NCBI GenBank assembly: GCA_011176635.1 | Contig: DUEC01000001.1 | Location: forward strand, 1 to 43,040 | DNA: 43,040 nt | Source: Dehalococcoidia bacterium | Lineage (GTDB): Bacteria; Chloroflexota; Dehalococcoidia; Dehalococcoidales; BS750m-G39 | Reading direction: 5' to 3' | Shown here: in pieces, positions 28,072 through 36,158 of the stretch | Position numbering within the stretch: the stretch's first letter is position 1 | Layout: each line of letters opens with the position of its first letter | Position numbers and translations under genes: made by a program | Notes under the pieces: generated by a model | The model's input: the letters and a program-made list of their open reading frames with translations, nothing else | What the model was told of the DNA's origin: nothing | Databases searched by the model: none

Positions 28072-28368
28072 ATGTCTAGTCAAAAATTAAGCGCCATACC
28101 TAATGTGGTTACACCGAATGCCCCGGTGATTTTTAATCCTGATATCTGCAACGGGTGCAACATCTGTGTAGAGGTCTGCCAGATAGACGTATTCATACCC
28201 AATCCAGAGAAAGGCAAACCACCTATCATATTGCATCCCGATGAATGCTGGTATGGCGGCTGCTGTGTTAATGATTGTCCCCGACCCGGGGCTATCACCT
28301 TCAACTGGCCGCTTCAACAGCGAGGGTACTGGAAGAACAAAGCCACCGGGGAAATCCATCAAATCTAG
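28072..28368 (+). CDS. Small ferredoxin, AprB-like partner of flavoprotein 2
   Basis: ICNGCNICVEVCQIDVFIPNPEKGKPPIILHPDECWYGGCCVNDCPRPGAI; ATG 28072 with TGGAGGA SD. Confidence 0.85.
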   Translation: MSSQKLSAIPNVVTPNAPVIFNPDICNGCNICVEVCQIDVFIPNPEKGKPPIILHPDECWYGGCCVNDCPRPGAITFNWPLQQRGYWKNKATGEIHQI

Positions 28369-28753
28369 CCGCCTAGAATTCGGATGTATCGCCAGCGGGA
28401 AGGACGATAACCGGTATTAGAAACCCATATTCCCGGTTTGGCATGAAGAACTCGGGGCTAGATGGTAAGCCAGCATATCCATTATTGAACAATCTGAGTG
28501 ATTGTTGCAACAAACCGCACATTCAGGACAACGTCATCCCGGCAAACAGACAGGTAGTGGCTTAACCTGCTTACCATTAACACTATTTCAAGCTGTAACC
28601 TTTTACAGGTTAAGAGCAAGTCTTACAACCAGTGCTAGTATTTACTTAGTGGTCCGACTTGGGGAAGGCGCACCACAACGGTAATGGTATTACCACCGAT
28701 TGGCTAACTCTTATACTGAATGAGGCATCGATATTACGCATAATTTGACTCCG

Positions 28754-28912
28754 CTACATGCCATTGTGCCATGGGGGTTCTGGCTTATTGTATCGGTATC
28801 TACTGTAATCCTTCAAGAAGAAACGTGAAAAATTGTCTTTTATAGCTTGTTCCAAACGGTCAGCAATTCTTGGGCATGCTGTTTCAAAAAACGTCTTTTC
28901 GACCGGTTGAAT
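28754..28912 (-). CDS. Hypothetical small protein, possible ATT start
   Basis: Hand translation (I)QPVEKTFFETACPRIADRLEQAIKDNFSRFFLKDYSRYRYNKPEPPWHNGM*; AAGGAG upstream; no ATG/GTG/TTG at the 5' end so absent from track. Confidence 0.35.
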   Translation of the reverse strand: MQPVEKTFFETACPRIADRLEQAIKDNFSRFFLKDYSRYRYNKPEPPWHNGM

Positions 28913-28924
28913 GTTACTCCTTTC

Positions 28925-29178
28925 CTAGTTCTCCATGTCTTTCATAAAGCTGCTAAACACAAGATAATTCTGTAACAAAGCCCTTGCTGAATCTCGGCCT
29001 AGCTTTTGTTTTTCAACCTTTCTGATTCGTTTGAGTGCCTCAACAACACTTTGACCCACGTTGGTGGAGGGGAGCACATTCTCGAGGTACGGTAGCCTTG
29101 GATCAGGTTATCAAGGCGGGTGGCCCGGCTCTTAAATTCAACTATCTGGTTAACTTCTTCTTGAATATTGGCTGTCAT
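28925..29178 (-). pseudogene. Frameshifted small hypothetical gene
   Basis: ATG 29178 with GGAGGA SD: MTANIQEEVNQIVEFKSRATRLDNLIQ..., then second frame ...YLENVLPSTNVGQSVVEALKRIRKVEKQKLGRDSARALLQNYLVFSSFMKDMEN* ending 28925; both halves are protein-like. Confidence 0.5.
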
Positions 29179-29280
29179 TTTAATCCTCCGTTTTTGCCGA
29201 AGCAGCGGGTCTTTTAACAAAAAATCCCGGGATTTTGCCCAGGACCCGGAGGTTAAGACAGCCTCAATTTATAGCTGGAG

Positions 29281-29357
29281 TGGAGTCCCTGGTGGGATTC
29301 GAACCCACGACCCGCTGCTTAGAAGGCAGCCGCTCTGTCCAACTGAGCTACAGGGAC
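29281..29357 (-). tRNA. tRNA-Arg (anticodon TCT), CCA encoded, U73
   Basis: GTCCCTG/CAGGGAC acceptor, GCTGC-CTTCTAA-GCAGC anticodon arm, GTGGG-TTCGAAT-CCCAC T arm, 3' TCCA. Confidence 0.94.
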
Positions 29358-29409
29358 AAGCTTATCATTCAAATTTAGCACGGGGCGCCGGGCAAGGTCA
29401 AGACAGCCT

Positions 29410-29877
29410 TTATTCAAGCCTGAAGACAGTCCAGCCGAGAACAGTGGCGCAGGTCACCACTATTCCGGCAATAATTACCCCGATAACAATAGATAGCATA
29501 GCATGCTTGAACCTCAAGCCGAGGAGAACCGCCGCCAGCGCCCCCGTCCAGGCACCGGTGAAGGGTAGGGGAACAGCCACAAACAGGGCCAGCCCGATGC
29601 GCTCATACCTCTCGATGACTCTGCCCCGCCTCCTGGTGCGTTCAAAAAGCCACTCCAAAAACCGCTTTAAAAAACCCACCCTGCTTAAAAAACGGGTAAT
29701 GGCATCAAGGAAGAGCAGGATAAAGGGTACCGGCAGCAGATTGCCGATGACAGCCAGCAGCAGGGCGTAATGCCAGGGGAAGTCATACTGAATGATAGCC
29801 ACCGGTATGGCGGCGCGAAGTTCCGCTATCGGAGAAGCGGCAATGCCCAGTACTACCAGTATATTATAAATATCCAA
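29410..29877 (-). CDS. Putative small multidrug export (COG2426-like) membrane protein
   Basis: GIAASPIAELRAAIPVAIIQYDFPWHYALLLAVIGNLLPVPFILLFL; VAVPLPFTGAWTGALAAVLLGL. Confidence 0.85.
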   Translation of the reverse strand: MDIYNILVVLGIAASPIAELRAAIPVAIIQYDFPWHYALLLAVIGNLLPVPFILLFLDAITRFLSRVGFLKRFLEWLFERTRRRGRVIERYERIGLALFVAVPLPFTGAWTGALAAVLLGLRFKHAMLSIVIGVIIAGIVVTCATVLGWTVFRLE

Positions 29878-30021
29878 ACCGAGAAGCTCCTAAAAAAGTA
29901 GCTCTATACTAGAAACCATATTTACATAATGTAACCTATAGACAATGCCAGCGTCAAGCCAGATTGCTAGTTTTTGGCTACTTCTTCGAGCCCTCGTTGG
30001 GCATAGCCAAGCTGTGTCTTG

Positions 30022-30049
30022 TTGACAACTGTAAAAAGATGTGTATAAT
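30022..30049 (+). promoter_or_regulatory. Putative sigma-70 promoter (TTGACA-N16-TATAAT)
   Basis: ttgaca 30022-30027, tataat 30044-30049, upstream of the 30183 membrane protein. Confidence 0.65.
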
Positions 30050-30182
30050 TGCTATAGCCAAAAGGGCTTGGGTTTGGAGCAGGACGCTGGACAGAAGACA
30101 TATCTATGCTCCAATGGACATAAACAAAACGCTTTAGAGCGCATCGATGAAACGGCACTCTGGAACTGAACGCTCGCTCGCC

Positions 30183-30908
30183 ATGTCCTACCTCGGTCTG
30201 CGCCGGGCGATAGGACTCATCGGGGTCTTCCTGCCCTTTGTCCTGGTGGTAGGGAAGATTATCATTGAAGGCCCCGGCATGGAGGGCTCCATCAGCGCCT
30301 ATTACTATACGGTGATGCGCGGCGTCTTGGTGGGCAGTCTATGTGCGATTGGAGTATTCCTATTATCGTATAGATACCAGAAACACGACATCATTGCCGC
30401 CGTCCTCGCCGGCATTTTCGCCATCGGCGTCGCTCTTTTCCCGACTACGCCCTCTGTAGCCCCCACCCCCACAGACGAGGCAATCGGCGTAGTGCATGCT
30501 GTTTGCGCGGGCCTTTTCTTCCTGACGCTGGCATATATGTCCATCTTCCTGTTTACCAGAACCTATCCCTCCAAAATGCGGAGCCTCCGTAAGCCGCTGG
30601 AGTACCTCTCCCTCCTGGTAGCTACCAGAACCGTTTCCGGAAAACCACTGGAGCCCCGTAAGAAATGGAGAAACGTCATCTACAGGGTCTGCGGGTACGC
30701 GATTGTGCTCTGCGTAGTCCTCATCGGGATTGTGGCCATACCGTCTATTAACAACCTCGTTAAGCACCTGCATCCGGTTTTCTGGTTGGAGTCTATCGCC
30801 ATATTGGCCTTCGGTTTTTCCTGGCTGATAAAGGGAGATACGATTCTCAAAGACCGGAAACGCGGGAGGAAATCTGGCCTGCCCGCCACGGCACAGGTCA
30901 GGCCCTAG
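30183..30908 (+). CDS. Hypothetical multi-pass membrane protein (DUF998-like)
   Basis: MSYLGLRRAIGLIGVFLPFVLVVGKIIIEGPGMEGSISAYYYTVMRGVLVGSLCAIGVFLL; start uncertain (track start 30147). Confidence 0.65.
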   Translation: MSYLGLRRAIGLIGVFLPFVLVVGKIIIEGPGMEGSISAYYYTVMRGVLVGSLCAIGVFLLSYRYQKHDIIAAVLAGIFAIGVALFPTTPSVAPTPTDEAIGVVHAVCAGLFFLTLAYMSIFLFTRTYPSKMRSLRKPLEYLSLLVATRTVSGKPLEPRKKWRNVIYRVCGYAIVLCVVLIGIVAIPSINNLVKHLHPVFWLESIAILAFGFSWLIKGDTILKDRKRGRKSGLPATAQVRP

Positions 30909-31022
30909 CCGACCCCCTTGCCGATAAAAGGCTTTGGTGCGCTTGAATCCCTGCCCGACGGGAACAATACAGCCTCTAAAGACTACTCAAGTTAGTTGCG
31001 GAAAACTGGACAAAATGCTAGT

Positions 31023-32918
31023 ATGAGGTTGATTTCCCCAATCCGGTCCAAGCAGGTAACAGCGCTGAAACTATTAGATAGAATAGATAGCCCCGCCGAC
31101 CTGAAAAAGCTGAAGAAACGGGAACTCAAGCAGCTAGCCGCTGAGATAAGGCAGGAGCTGGTGGCCAGGGTAACTTCTAACGGAGGTCATCTGGCTTCCA
31201 ATCTGGGGGCGGTTGAGCTTACCATAGCCTTACACCGCGTATTTGATAGCCCGCGGGACAAGATTGTCTGGGATGTGGGCCATCAGAGCTATGTCCACAA
31301 ACTGCTCACCGGCCGAAGAAAGCGCTTTGCCTCTCTGCGCCAGTATGGTGGAATATCCGGTTTTACCAGCCGCAGTGAGAGCGAGCATGACCCCTTTGGC
31401 GCCGGCCATGCCAGTACCTCTGTTTCTGCCGCCCTCGGTATGGCTATCGCCCGCGACCTTGCCGGCGACGACTACCATGTAGTTGCTATTATCGGTGACG
31501 GGGCTATAACCGGAGGCATGGCCCTGGAGGCAATGAACCAGGCGGGACACCTGGGCTCCAGAATGTGCGTGGTTCTAAATGATAACGGGATGTCGATTTC
31601 ACCTACCGTTGGCGGTATAGCCAAACTGCTTAACCGGGTGCGGCTTGACTACCGTTACCAGTGGGCAGAAAAAAGGGGCGAACGGCTAATAGACGCTCTC
31701 CCCCTGGGTAAAAAGCTAGTGCAATTTGGCCAGTGGCTCCGGAGGGGATTCAAGGGACTGGTTATGCCCACCGTGCTCTGGGAAGAGCTCGGCCTCACCT
31801 ATATCGGCCCCATCGATGGGCACGATATTAGCGCTCTGGAGACAGCCCTTGCCCAAGCACGGGCCTACTCCAAACCGACCTTCGTTCATATTATCACCAC
31901 CAAGGGCAAAGGTTACCAGCCAGCCGAGGGTGACGCCGTCTACTTTCACGGCGTGCCCGTCAAGAGCGCCAGCACCAGGGTAGTGCCAAGCTACAGCGAG
32001 GTATTTGCCCAGACGGTGCTCAGGCTGGCCCGTGAAGAGCCCAGGCTGGTGGCAATCACCCCGGCTATGCCTGAGGGAAACTTTCTGAGCACGGTTGAGG
32101 CTGAGTTCCCGCAGCGGGTCTTTGATGTCGGCATTTGCGAGCAGCATGCGGTTACCTTTGCCGCCGGACTGGCGACACAGGGTTTCATACCTATCGTGGC
32201 CATTTATTCCACCTTCCTGCAGCGCGCTTTCGACCAGATAATACACGATGTCTGCCTCCAGGACCTGCCGGTTATCTTTGCCATCGACCGCAGCGGCATA
32301 GTCGGCGAAGACGGCAAGACGCACCAGGGGACCTTTGATATCTCCTACCTGAAATTTATTCCCAACCTGATAGTAGCCGCCCCCAAGGATGAGAACGAGC
32401 TCCAGCACCTGCTCTACACCGCTGTGAAGTCGAAGCACCCCATGGCGATACGATACCCCCGGGGCTCCGGGCTTGGCATAGAAATAGAGCCGGTGCTACA
32501 CGAGATTCCCATAGGCAAGGGGGAAATAATAAGGCAGGGCAAAGACGTCGCCATATTAGCCATAGGCACTATGGTGGCTCCGGCTGTTGAGGCCGCCCGG
32601 GAGCTGGCTTCAAGAGGGATTGAGGCGACGGTGGTCAACGCCCGTTTTGCCAAGCCGCTGGACGCTGAGCTTATAACCGACCTGGCCAGGCGTATTAAAC
32701 GCCTGGTTACCATTGAGGAAAACGCCCTCAGCGGCGGCTTCGGCAGTAGCGTCGTCGACCTTCTTCAGGAATCAGGCATCAACGATATTCGCCTAAAGAG
32801 CATCGGCATCCCCGATGAGTTCGTGGAGCAGGGCGCTCAAGCCGTTCTCCGTGCCAAGTACGGTCTCGACGCCCAAGGGATAGCTAAGCAGGCCTTAGAG
32901 TTATTCCCCGGCCACTAG
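31023..32918 (+). CDS. dxs: 1-deoxy-D-xylulose-5-phosphate synthase
   Basis: GGHLASNLGAVELTIALHRVFDSPRDKIVWDVGHQSYVHKLLTGR; GDGAITGGMALEAMN; GIVGEDGKTHQGTFD. Confidence 0.96.
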   Translation: MRLISPIRSKQVTALKLLDRIDSPADLKKLKKRELKQLAAEIRQELVARVTSNGGHLASNLGAVELTIALHRVFDSPRDKIVWDVGHQSYVHKLLTGRRKRFASLRQYGGISGFTSRSESEHDPFGAGHASTSVSAALGMAIARDLAGDDYHVVAIIGDGAITGGMALEAMNQAGHLGSRMCVVLNDNGMSISPTVGGIAKLLNRVRLDYRYQWAEKRGERLIDALPLGKKLVQFGQWLRRGFKGLVMPTVLWEELGLTYIGPIDGHDISALETALAQARAYSKPTFVHIITTKGKGYQPAEGDAVYFHGVPVKSASTRVVPSYSEVFAQTVLRLAREEPRLVAITPAMPEGNFLSTVEAEFPQRVFDVGICEQHAVTFAAGLATQGFIPIVAIYSTFLQRAFDQIIHDVCLQDLPVIFAIDRSGIVGEDGKTHQGTFDISYLKFIPNLIVAAPKDENELQHLLYTAVKSKHPMAIRYPRGSGLGIEIEPVLHEIPIGKGEIIRQGKDVAILAIGTMVAPAVEAARELASRGIEATVVNARFAKPLDAELITDLARRIKRLVTIEENALSGGFGSSVVDLLQESGINDIRLKSIGIPDEFVEQGAQAVLRAKYGLDAQGIAKQALELFPGH

Positions 32919-32927
32919 CCTAGCAAT

Positions 32928-32962
32928 ATCAGGTGCCAGCTTAAACGCCTGATTCTTGTTTT
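32928..32962 (+). terminator. Weak terminator/attenuator-like hairpin between dxs and pgk
   Basis: atcaggtg / cgcctgat (8 bp, one G-U) followed by tcttgtttt. Confidence 0.4.
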
Positions 32963-32982
32963 AAGATATACAGGGAGGAGGA

Positions 32983-34182
32983 GTGAATAAGCTGACCATC
33001 AGAGATATAGATGTTAGCGGCAAGAGAGTCCTGGTGAGGACTGACTTCAATGTCCCCTTGGATGAAAAGACCGGGGCCATCAACGATGACAGCCGTATCC
33101 GGGCAACCCTGCCTACCATCAAGTATCTTATCGGTCGGAGGGCCAGGGTTATTCTGTGCTCACATCTGGGCCGACCCAAGGGGAGGGTAGTAGCCAAACT
33201 AAGCCTGACCGTGGTCGCCCGGCGCCTTTCGCAGATTCTAGGGCAGACGGTGAAGGTTGCCAGCGATAGCCTCGGCGCCGAGGTTAAGCAGGCGGTGGAA
33301 GGTTTAAAGCCGGGTGACGTCATCCTCCTGGAAAACATCCGCTTTCACCCCGAGGAGGAGGCCAACGATGACTCTTTTGCCAGAGACCTGGCCCGCCTAG
33401 CCGATATCTACGTAAACGACGCCTTCGGCGCCAGTCACCGCTCCCATGCCTCTATAGTAGGCGTAGCCAATTACCTGCCGGCGGTGGCTGGCTTACTGGT
33501 AGAGAGGGAAATCAGTGTCCTGGAGGGTATTCTAGCCCACCCCCGTCACCCCTTCGCCGAGCTTGCCGGCGGCGCCAAGGTAAGCGATAAGCTGGGCATA
33601 ATGGCCAACACCATAGACAAGGTGGACTGCCTGCTGATTGGCGGCAGTATGGCGGCCACTTTCTTAAAGGCTAAATCCTATCAGGTAGGTACATCACTGG
33701 TAGAAAATGATAAAATAGAGCTGGCCACCGAGCTGATGAAAGAGGCAGACCAAAGAGGGGTTCGTTTGATGCTGCCGGTTGACGTGGTTGTTACCCCTGA
33801 AGTGACTGCCAAAGCCGAAGCCAAGGTAGTATCAATAGAGGAGATACCGCCGGAATGGGAAATTGCCGATATTGGTCCTCAGACTATCAAAGACTTCTCC
33901 GAGGAATTAAAGCGCTGCCGGACAATCTTCTGGAACGGGCCCATGGGCATATATGAGATAGCCCAATTTGCTAAAGGAACTCAAGCCATGGCCAGGCTTT
34001 TAGCCGGGCTCAAGGCTACCACTATCATTGGGGGAGGCTCATCGGCTGAGGTAATAACCGAGATGAAGCTGGCTGATAAGATGACCTTTGTCTCCACCGG
34101 CGGTGGGGCTTCGCTCCGTTTTTTAAGCGGCCAAAAGCTGCCCGGTGTGGAGGTATTGCTTAAGCAGGGAGGTTTGACATAA
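32983..34182 (+). CDS. pgk: Phosphoglycerate kinase
   Basis: VLVRTDFNVPLDEKTGAINDDSRIRATLPTI; LCSHLGRPKG; WNGPMGIYEIAQFAKGT; GTG start. Confidence 0.97.
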   Translation: MNKLTIRDIDVSGKRVLVRTDFNVPLDEKTGAINDDSRIRATLPTIKYLIGRRARVILCSHLGRPKGRVVAKLSLTVVARRLSQILGQTVKVASDSLGAEVKQAVEGLKPGDVILLENIRFHPEEEANDDSFARDLARLADIYVNDAFGASHRSHASIVGVANYLPAVAGLLVEREISVLEGILAHPRHPFAELAGGAKVSDKLGIMANTIDKVDCLLIGGSMAATFLKAKSYQVGTSLVENDKIELATELMKEADQRGVRLMLPVDVVVTPEVTAKAEAKVVSIEEIPPEWEIADIGPQTIKDFSEELKRCRTIFWNGPMGIYEIAQFAKGTQAMARLLAGLKATTIIGGGSSAEVITEMKLADKMTFVSTGGGASLRFLSGQKLPGVEVLLKQGGLT

Positions 34183-35387
34183 TGGATAGTCTAGAGCTAA
34201 TCAAGGGAATTTCCCGACCTTCCCCGAGCAAGATTGTTTTGGTGGTTATTGACGGCCTGGGCGGACTGCCTAGCCCCGAAACGGGCCAGACGGAGCTGGA
34301 GACGGCTAAAACGCCCAATCTTGACCAGCTAGCCAGTCAGGGTATATGCGGCCTTATCGACCCGGTGGGGCCGGGAATAACCCCGGGCAGTGCCCCGGGG
34401 CACCTGGCCCTATTCGGCTACGACCCTTTCAAGTTCGACATTGGGCGCGGGGTGCTGGAGGCAGTGGGCATTGATTTTGACTTAAATCCGGGAGATATAG
34501 CCGCCCGCGGCAACTTCTGCACTATAGACGAGGCCGGGCTGGTCACCGACCGCCGGGCAGGGCGCATCTCCAACGAGAAGTGCGCCGAGCTGTGCCAGCT
34601 GCTGGACGGAATGGTCATAGATGGGGTTAAGCTTTTTGTCCGCCCTGTCAGGGAGCACCGCTTTGTCACCGTCTTCCGGGGCAAGGGACTGCTTTCCGAG
34701 GTCAGCGATTTTGACCCCCAGCAGACAGGAGCCGCACCAAAAGTGGTTAGCGCCCTGAAGCCGCAGGCTAATACCATGGCGGCTATCGCCAATAAGTTCC
34801 TGGCCCGGGCCAAAATAGCCCTGGCCGAGCACCACCCAGCCAATATGGTGCTCCTGCGCGGCTTCTCCCAGCAGCCGCACCTCCCCACCATGGCCGAGGT
34901 CTATAAACTAAAACCGGCGGCTATCGCCGTTTATCCCATGTATCGCGGGCTAGCCAAACTGGTCGGGATGGAAGTCCTGGAGACCGGCACCACTATTGCC
35001 GAGGAGCTGGCTACCCTAAAACAGAGCTACGCCGATTACGACTTCTTCTTCCTGCACATAAAGGGAACTGATTCCGCCGGCGAAGACGGCGACTTTGAGG
35101 GCAAGGTCAGGATTATAGAAGAGGTCGATAAGGCTCTTCCCAACCTGACCAGCCTCAATCCGGAGGTCGTTGTAATTACTGGCGACCATTCAACACCGGC
35201 TTTGCTCAAAGGGCATAGCTGGCACCCCCTGCCAGTCATTATATACTCACAGTGGTGCCGCCCCGATAGGGTAAACGAATTTTCCGAACAGGCCTGCATC
35301 TCGGGCGGGCTGGGCAGGTTTGCCGCCACCCAGATTATGCCCTTAGCCATGGCTAACGCTCTGAAGCTTAACAAATTCGGCGCTTAA
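34182..35387 (+). CDS. apgM: Cofactor-independent phosphoglycerate mutase (archaeal/ApgM type)
   Basis: VLVVIDGLGGLPSPETGQTELETAKTPNLDQLAS; GSAPGHLALFGYDP; ITGDHSTPALLKGHSWHPLPVI. Confidence 0.94.
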   Translation: MDSLELIKGISRPSPSKIVLVVIDGLGGLPSPETGQTELETAKTPNLDQLASQGICGLIDPVGPGITPGSAPGHLALFGYDPFKFDIGRGVLEAVGIDFDLNPGDIAARGNFCTIDEAGLVTDRRAGRISNEKCAELCQLLDGMVIDGVKLFVRPVREHRFVTVFRGKGLLSEVSDFDPQQTGAAPKVVSALKPQANTMAAIANKFLARAKIALAEHHPANMVLLRGFSQQPHLPTMAEVYKLKPAAIAVYPMYRGLAKLVGMEVLETGTTIAEELATLKQSYADYDFFFLHIKGTDSAGEDGDFEGKVRIIEEVDKALPNLTSLNPEVVVITGDHSTPALLKGHSWHPLPVIIYSQWCRPDRVNEFSEQACISGGLGRFAATQIMPLAMANALKLNKFGA

Positions 35388-35397
35388 GGGGGTTAAA

Positions 35398-36153
35398 ATG
35401 CGCATCCCTTTGATTGCGGGTAACTGGAAAATGAACACCACCCTAAGCGAAGCTATAGAGCTGGTCAGCCAGATGCGCCCGGAGCTGGAAAAGATAGGCA
35501 ACGTGGACAGGGTAATATGTCCGCCCTTCGTTTCCTTAGCCGCCCTAAAGGAGCTGCTCGAGGGAAGCTCGATAAAACTGGGGGCGCAGAACCTGTACTT
35601 TGAGACCAGGGGGGCTTATACCGGAGAGATTTCACCGCTGATGCTGGCCGACCTCTGCGACTACGTCATTATCGGCCACTCCGAGCGCCGTCAGTACTTT
35701 AATGAGAGCGGAGAATTGATAAACAAGAAGGTCAAGGCGGCGCTGAAGGTGGGGCTAACCCCAGTTCTATGTATCGGAGAAGGATTAGCCGAAAACGAGG
35801 CCGGAAAGACTGAGGCGGTGCTGGCCGCACAGCTGGACTCGTCCTCGGAGCGGGAATATTACTCCGGCGGCCTGGTCTTAGCCTATGAGCCGGTCTGGGC
35901 TATCGGCACCGGCAAAGCCGCCAGCGGCGAGCAAGCCAATGAGACCATCGGCTTTATCCGCCAGCATATCTCCCGCCAGCACGGCCAGGGGACTGCTCAG
36001 CAGGTGCGCATCCTCTACGGCGGCAGTGTAACCGCCGATAATATCGCCGAGTTCATAAACCAGCCCGAGATAGACGGCGCCCTCGTCGGTGGAGCCAGCC
36101 TCAAAGCCGGCGATTTTTTGAGTATAGTGAAGCAGACCTCGGAGGTTAAGTAG
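35398..36153 (+). CDS. tpiA: Triosephosphate isomerase
   Basis: IAGNWKMNTT; IIGHSERRQYF; AYEPVWAIGTGKAAS; LYGGSVTADNI. Confidence 0.97.
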   Translation: MRIPLIAGNWKMNTTLSEAIELVSQMRPELEKIGNVDRVICPPFVSLAALKELLEGSSIKLGAQNLYFETRGAYTGEISPLMLADLCDYVIIGHSERRQYFNESGELINKKVKAALKVGLTPVLCIGEGLAENEAGKTEAVLAAQLDSSSEREYYSGGLVLAYEPVWAIGTGKAASGEQANETIGFIRQHISRQHGQGTAQQVRILYGGSVTADNIAEFINQPEIDGALVGGASLKAGDFLSIVKQTSEVK

Positions 36154-36158
36154 AAAAG

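Noticed and set aside
15600-29360. Island as an active integrative element using tRNA-Arg
   Set aside because: No integrase, recombinase or transposase gene and no visible duplicate of the tRNA 3' end in the window; only a decayed/accessory island is supported.
31716-32438. 240-aa minus-strand ORF antisense to dxs
   Set aside because: Shadow of the dxs coding frame; dxs motifs are unambiguous on +.
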